Part shown: one piece after another, positions 60,650 through 64,000 of the stretch
Layout: every line of letters starts with the position of its first letter
How positions within the stretch are numbered: the first letter of the stretch is position 1
NCBI GenBank assembly: GCA_017614155.1
Contig: JAGACK010000014.1
Coordinates: 49,723 to 113,722, forward strand
Reading direction: 5' to 3'
Length of the DNA: 64,000 nt
Origin: Lachnospiraceae bacterium
GTDB taxonomy: Bacteria; Bacillota; Clostridia; Lachnospirales; Lachnospiraceae
Position numbers and translations under genes: made by a program
Notes under the pieces: generated by a model
The model's database searches: none
What the model was told of the DNA's origin: nothing
The model's input: the letters and a program-made list of their open reading frames with translations, nothing else

Positions 60650-60892
60650 ATGATCTGTTGCAGAAACTGCGGAATGTTGCTGATTAAACGGAGCAATAGA
60701 CAGGGACTCTGTGGTTTTGAGAAATGCCAGAGGGTAAGGAATGCAAGAAAACAGATGACTTATCAAAAACGAAAAGCCAGGAATGCTTTAGAAGAGAAGC
60801 AAAAACAGCGAAGAAAGAGATTTTTGAAAATGACTGATGAATTGATTAGCTGTTTAAATCAGATTAAGCTATGTGCTATGAAGGACATGTAA
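60650..60892 (+). CDS. Small Cys-rich protein, probably truncated
   Basis: The 80-residue protein starts MICCRNCGMLL, with Cys pairs at 3-4, 7 and later CGFEKCQ (zinc-ribbon-like), then a Lys/Arg-rich helix. AAAGGAA precedes the ATG. After its TAA the same frame continues D-stop-LRKALTNIEDLKKLLVHIS to a stop near 60958, so two nonsense codons may have cut off its C-terminus. The function is unknown; perhaps nucleic-acid binding. Confidence 0.6.
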   Translation: MICCRNCGMLLIKRSNRQGLCGFEKCQRVRNARKQMTYQKRKARNALEEKQKQRRKRFLKMTDELISCLNQIKLCAMKDM

Positions 60893-60990
60893 GATTGACT
60901 CAGAAAGGCGCTTACGAATATTGAGGATCTGAAAAAACTTCTTGTTCATATCAGCTAAGACGGTAAAAATTTATAGCGGGAGTATGTAAA

Positions 60991-63561
60991 ATGGATAATT
61001 CAGGTGTAATTTGTAAGGTTATTGATTTTAGTGATACAAAGATAGATAAAGACGCAATTCAAAGTGGCGGATTGCGGTACATAGGGAATTTTGTAAAAAA
61101 ACGTATTTGTGAAAGCAGTATTGCTTCGAATGAAATCGAGCAGTTATCTGATACAGATGTGATACTGAATTATCCTGTAGTATATGTTCACACCTGGCAA
61201 GAGAAAGATGTTCCGCACAAAAAACATTACTATGTGGGGGAGACTATCGATCTCGCACAGCGAACTAACGAACATAGTCGACGGGGAAAAGCGGAGAATG
61301 GCAGTTGGCAGGCAAAGTGGCTCGAAGTGATTGAATGCGGGCGTGCAAAGTCATACTATTTCAGCCATCTTGAAATGAACAAATCTCTTTCTCTTGATGT
61401 TGAAAATTATCTGATTGAGTTATTGGAGGATGATGATATAAAGAATGAGAATGGACGAGGGAACCCACAGGGTAACTATAGCAATAAGTCCTTGCTTAAG
61501 GATATTGTGACTGAAATCATGGTCAAATTGGGACATGATCGTAAAAAATGTGAATTACTATGGGATCAGAAGAAAAATGATCTCATTCAGGAGAAATATG
61601 AGGGTAATTCCAAATTGAACCCAAAATATAAAAAAGTATTGCTTTCAAAAGAACTTGTGAGTGAGAATCATAATACTGAAAAATGGAAAAATGCAATAGA
61701 AAATGCGGAAGGGTCATCAAATGTTCCGATAGGACTGTTTCTTAATTATCCGGTAGTTTATATGCATACTTGGGTTACAGAGGAAACAGTAAAAAATGAA
61801 AGCAAATATGTTGTTAATACATATGTGGGTGAAACCAATAATCTGGCCGAGCGTACATCGCAACACTATAACAATACTGAAGATGAACTTCAATTAGAAT
61901 TGATTGATGGCGAACTAATAGAAAACAAGGGATGGCAAGGAAAAAAAGATAGCTGGAGAGAAGCTGTAAATGATGGCAAGGCTGTTATGATGGTTTTTGC
62001 CCATCGGGCATTCAATAAATCAGTGACAATGGATATCGAAAACAGGCTTATTCAATACACGATTTTCACGGAAACGTCCGTCAACGGACGAACAAATGAA
62101 CAGAGAAAATATGGTGGAAAGGATTCGATGTATGATCTATTTGGCGAAATCGTGGATGGTATCATTGTTCCTGAACTAAAAAACAACAGGGAAAAGTTTT
62201 ATAAGACATTTAATGTATCTGATGATAGTAGACGTCCTGAGATAAATGAGTATCTGGATAGATTTAAAACTGTGAAGAGCATCCAAGAGGATTCTGTTTT
62301 CATTGCAGCTCCGTTTTTAAAACCATGTTGCGAGAATAGTAACGATGGACAAGTTGCGGCAATTAAAGGAATTAAAGATTGTGTACTTCAAGCCTTGAAC
62401 GATAAGAAAAAAACCTTAATAGCGGTACGTGGCTCTGCCGGAACGGGAAAGACAGTTCTGGCATCACAGTTGTTTTTTGATCTTAGGACAACAGAAATAA
62501 ATGATGAGAGTAGCCCTATAGATTGTCGACTGATAGTAAATCATGATGAATTATACAATCTTTACGGCAGTATGGCCGAACGCTGGCAACTGGGCAAAGA
62601 GACGGATAAAGGGAAAAGAATAATCTGGAAAGCAACTGCATTTTTAAACTATTATGAGACAAAACAAGTGGATGCGCCGGATGTTGTCCTGATTGATGAA
62701 GCACATCTGCTTCACAGAGTTAATGTACAGGGGAAAGTTGAGGGAACAAAGAATGGTGAACAGCTTTCACGTATTATTGAATTAGCCAGTGTTGTTATCA
62801 TTATGTATGATCCTTTGCAGGTTACAAGACCAGGGCGGATCTACCTGGATACGGATATGTTAAAAAAAATATGCAGGGAAAAAGACTGGAGTTTTAATGA
62901 ATATCACCTCAGTATACAGATGAGGATGGATTGCGGTGACAGAGTAAAACAATGGATTAGCAGTTTATCATCTGTAGATCAGAATGGTGCATTACCAAAG
63001 TTTGATGAGAAGCCTGACAACGGCGATGGTTATGTAGGCGTTATTGACGAAAAAGGATATAATCTTAGAATTTATGATGATCCGGATAAAATGAATAAGG
63101 CAATTGAGGATAAAAAACCTTTTTCCTGTCTTTTAGCGACATTTGAATGGAAATATCATAAAGGAACAGAAGATAAAACAATAATGCATAAGTTCTTTTG
63201 GCACGAAACTAGAGATAAAGGACAAGGTGCAAATTCATGGACAGAAAAACCGGAAAATGGTGAAGTCGGTGCTATTCATGACATTCAGGGATTTGATCTG
63301 CAGTATGCTGGAGTTATTCTTGGTAAATCTGTAGGATATCGCAATGGTAAAATGGAATTCTTAAAAAAAGATCATAAAGGAAGAATTCCTAATGATAAAA
63401 AAGAAGCGGCACGCATAATAGCTAATGAGGTTGGAGTATTACTGACTCGCGGGAAAAAGGGACTATATATTTATGCAGAGGATGAGGAATTACGCGATCT
63501 TATGAAAAATTCTCTGACGATAAGGAGAGTAGAGCGGAATAGCCCTGAAACTGTGAAATAA
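60991..63561 (+). CDS. Double GIY-YIG nuclease with Schlafen-group-3/DUF2075 helicase
   Basis: The 856-residue protein has two GIY-YIG-type domains, at about 58-140 (VVYVHTWQ ... YYVGETIDLAQRTNEH) and 252-345 (VVYMHTWV ... TYVGETNNLAERTSQH). A helicase-type ATPase (about 440-850) follows, with GSAGTGKT (480-487), VVLIDEAHLLHR (565-576), LSIQMRMDCG, AIHDIQGFDLQYAGVILG and LTRGKKGLYIYAEDEEL. This last part is the DUF2075/SLFN-g3 helicase fold. The combination suggests nucleic-acid cleavage coupled to ATP, plausible in phage defence. The gene is AT-richer than its neighbours and abuts an IS. Confidence 0.88.
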   Translation: MDNSGVICKVIDFSDTKIDKDAIQSGGLRYIGNFVKKRICESSIASNEIEQLSDTDVILNYPVVYVHTWQEKDVPHKKHYYVGETIDLAQRTNEHSRRGKAENGSWQAKWLEVIECGRAKSYYFSHLEMNKSLSLDVENYLIELLEDDDIKNENGRGNPQGNYSNKSLLKDIVTEIMVKLGHDRKKCELLWDQKKNDLIQEKYEGNSKLNPKYKKVLLSKELVSENHNTEKWKNAIENAEGSSNVPIGLFLNYPVVYMHTWVTEETVKNESKYVVNTYVGETNNLAERTSQHYNNTEDELQLELIDGELIENKGWQGKKDSWREAVNDGKAVMMVFAHRAFNKSVTMDIENRLIQYTIFTETSVNGRTNEQRKYGGKDSMYDLFGEIVDGIIVPELKNNREKFYKTFNVSDDSRRPEINEYLDRFKTVKSIQEDSVFIAAPFLKPCCENSNDGQVAAIKGIKDCVLQALNDKKKTLIAVRGSAGTGKTVLASQLFFDLRTTEINDESSPIDCRLIVNHDELYNLYGSMAERWQLGKETDKGKRIIWKATAFLNYYETKQVDAPDVVLIDEAHLLHRVNVQGKVEGTKNGEQLSRIIELASVVIIMYDPLQVTRPGRIYLDTDMLKKICREKDWSFNEYHLSIQMRMDCGDRVKQWISSLSSVDQNGALPKFDEKPDNGDGYVGVIDEKGYNLRIYDDPDKMNKAIEDKKPFSCLLATFEWKYHKGTEDKTIMHKFFWHETRDKGQGANSWTEKPENGEVGAIHDIQGFDLQYAGVILGKSVGYRNGKMEFLKKDHKGRIPNDKKEAARIIANEVGVLLTRGKKGLYIYAEDEELRDLMKNSLTIRRVERNSPETVK

Positions 63562-63620
63562 AGTCTGTAAATATGTGGATCAAAGGTCTTCTATGGTACA
63601 CTACCAAAAGGAGGCCTTTT

Positions 63621-64000
63621 ATGATGGCAAAGAAAGAAAAGAAACCCGTACACCATGTAGTAATGACCGAGGGCAAGCGTCAGATCATTCAGCAGCTCCT
63701 GCAAGAGTATGACATTGAGACCGCTGAAGATATCCAGGAAGCCCTCAAGGATCTACTGGGAGGCACTATCAAAGGCATGATGGAGGCTGAGATGGATGAT
63801 CATCTCGGCTATGAGAAGTCTGAACGTGCTGATCGAGGAGAAGTAACTAACTACCGTAACGGGACAAAGAAAAAACTGATCAATTCCAGTTACGGCAGTC
63901 TGGAAATCGACGTCCCGCAGGATCGCGAATCTACCTTTGAGCCGCAGGTCGTGAAAAAGCGTCAGAAGGATATCTCGTCCATAGATCAGAAGATCATCTC
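63621..64000 (+). mobile_element. IS256-family (mutator-type) transposase, N-terminal part
   Basis: ATG 63621 follows AAAAGGAGG. The 126 codons visible encode MMAKKEKKPVHHV ... LLGGTIKGMMEAEMDDHLGYEKSER ... SSYGSLEIDVPQDRESTFEP, which is the conserved start of IS256-type DDE transposases. The frame runs off the right edge. The left end of the element probably lies between 63562 and 63600, directly after the GIY-YIG gene; the terminal repeat cannot be confirmed without the other end. Confidence 0.93.

Noticed and set aside
63500-63561. Truncation of the helicase gene by the IS
   Set aside because: The conserved LTRGKKGLYIYAEDEEL end is present and a normal short tail follows, so the protein appears complete.
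1-64000. tRNA, rRNA or known riboswitch
   Set aside because: No cloverleaf-like CCA-ended segment, rRNA core or familiar aptamer was recognised on reading; a covariance-model scan was not possible.

Overview
The window comes from a low-to-mid GC, monoderm (Gram-positive) anaerobe of the Clostridia, most likely a gut or rumen Lachnospiraceae. This is inferred from strong AGGAGG ribosome sites, the NupOPQ-type nucleoside transporter, InlB-type and MBG-type surface repeats, PepF, PcfJ, Uma2 nucleases and many small ATPases and toxin-antitoxin genes. No rRNA, tRNA or true CRISPR array was seen. The left edge cuts an ABC transporter ATPase and the right edge cuts an IS256-family transposase.

Layout. 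1-3.0 kb: nucleoside-type ABC transporter (ATPase, two permeases). 3.0-6.5 kb: accessory debris with an AAA ATPase, a Uma2 nuclease, a MazF/PemK-like toxin with an HTH antitoxin, and fragments of at least four other genes. 6.5-9.2 kb: large lipoprotein. 9.4-13.4 kb: an AT-richer six-gene operon encoding an AIM24-family protein, an ExbB/TolQ-like channel, an ExbD-like protein, two further ExbD/TonB-like proteins and a membrane-anchored OB-fold-like protein. This is the most unusual system in the window. 13.5-26 kb: BrnT/BrnA-like remnant, two coupled small ORFs, and two giant repeat-rich surface proteins whose last ~525 residues are almost identical, separated by a small protein and a retropepsin-like protein. 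26-29.4 kb: secreted PepF-like peptidase and a sodium symporter. 29.8-35.3 kb: an ECF sigma factor fused to a membrane segment and WG-repeat domain, a co-transcribed small protein and two lipoproteins that share one ECF-type promoter; a Phd/RelE pair sits between them. 35.4-38.9 kb: HTH-Uma2, a lipoprotein, an AbiE-like nucleotidyltransferase pair, a membrane protein. 39-42.5 kb: housekeeping genes hslO, nadE and maf. 43-47 kb: PD-(D/E)XK-like protein, cupin, MBOAT acyltransferase with its SGNH-like partner. 47.4-57.5 kb: phosphoribosyltransferase, PcfJ-like protein, AddB/AddA-like helicase-nuclease pair and a WYL regulator. 57.6-64 kb: two AAA ATPases (one with an internal deletion), a small Cys-rich protein, a double GIY-YIG/Schlafen-type helicase protein and the IS.

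Repeats are abundant. A 29-bp REP-like palindrome occurs at about a dozen intergenic sites, often as facing pairs. Two arrays of hairpins (six and four copies) both have an exact 74-bp period. Several ATPase genes or ATPase remnants each carry their own private tandem or inverted repeats directly upstream. All functions are inferred by reading the sequence; no database search was run.
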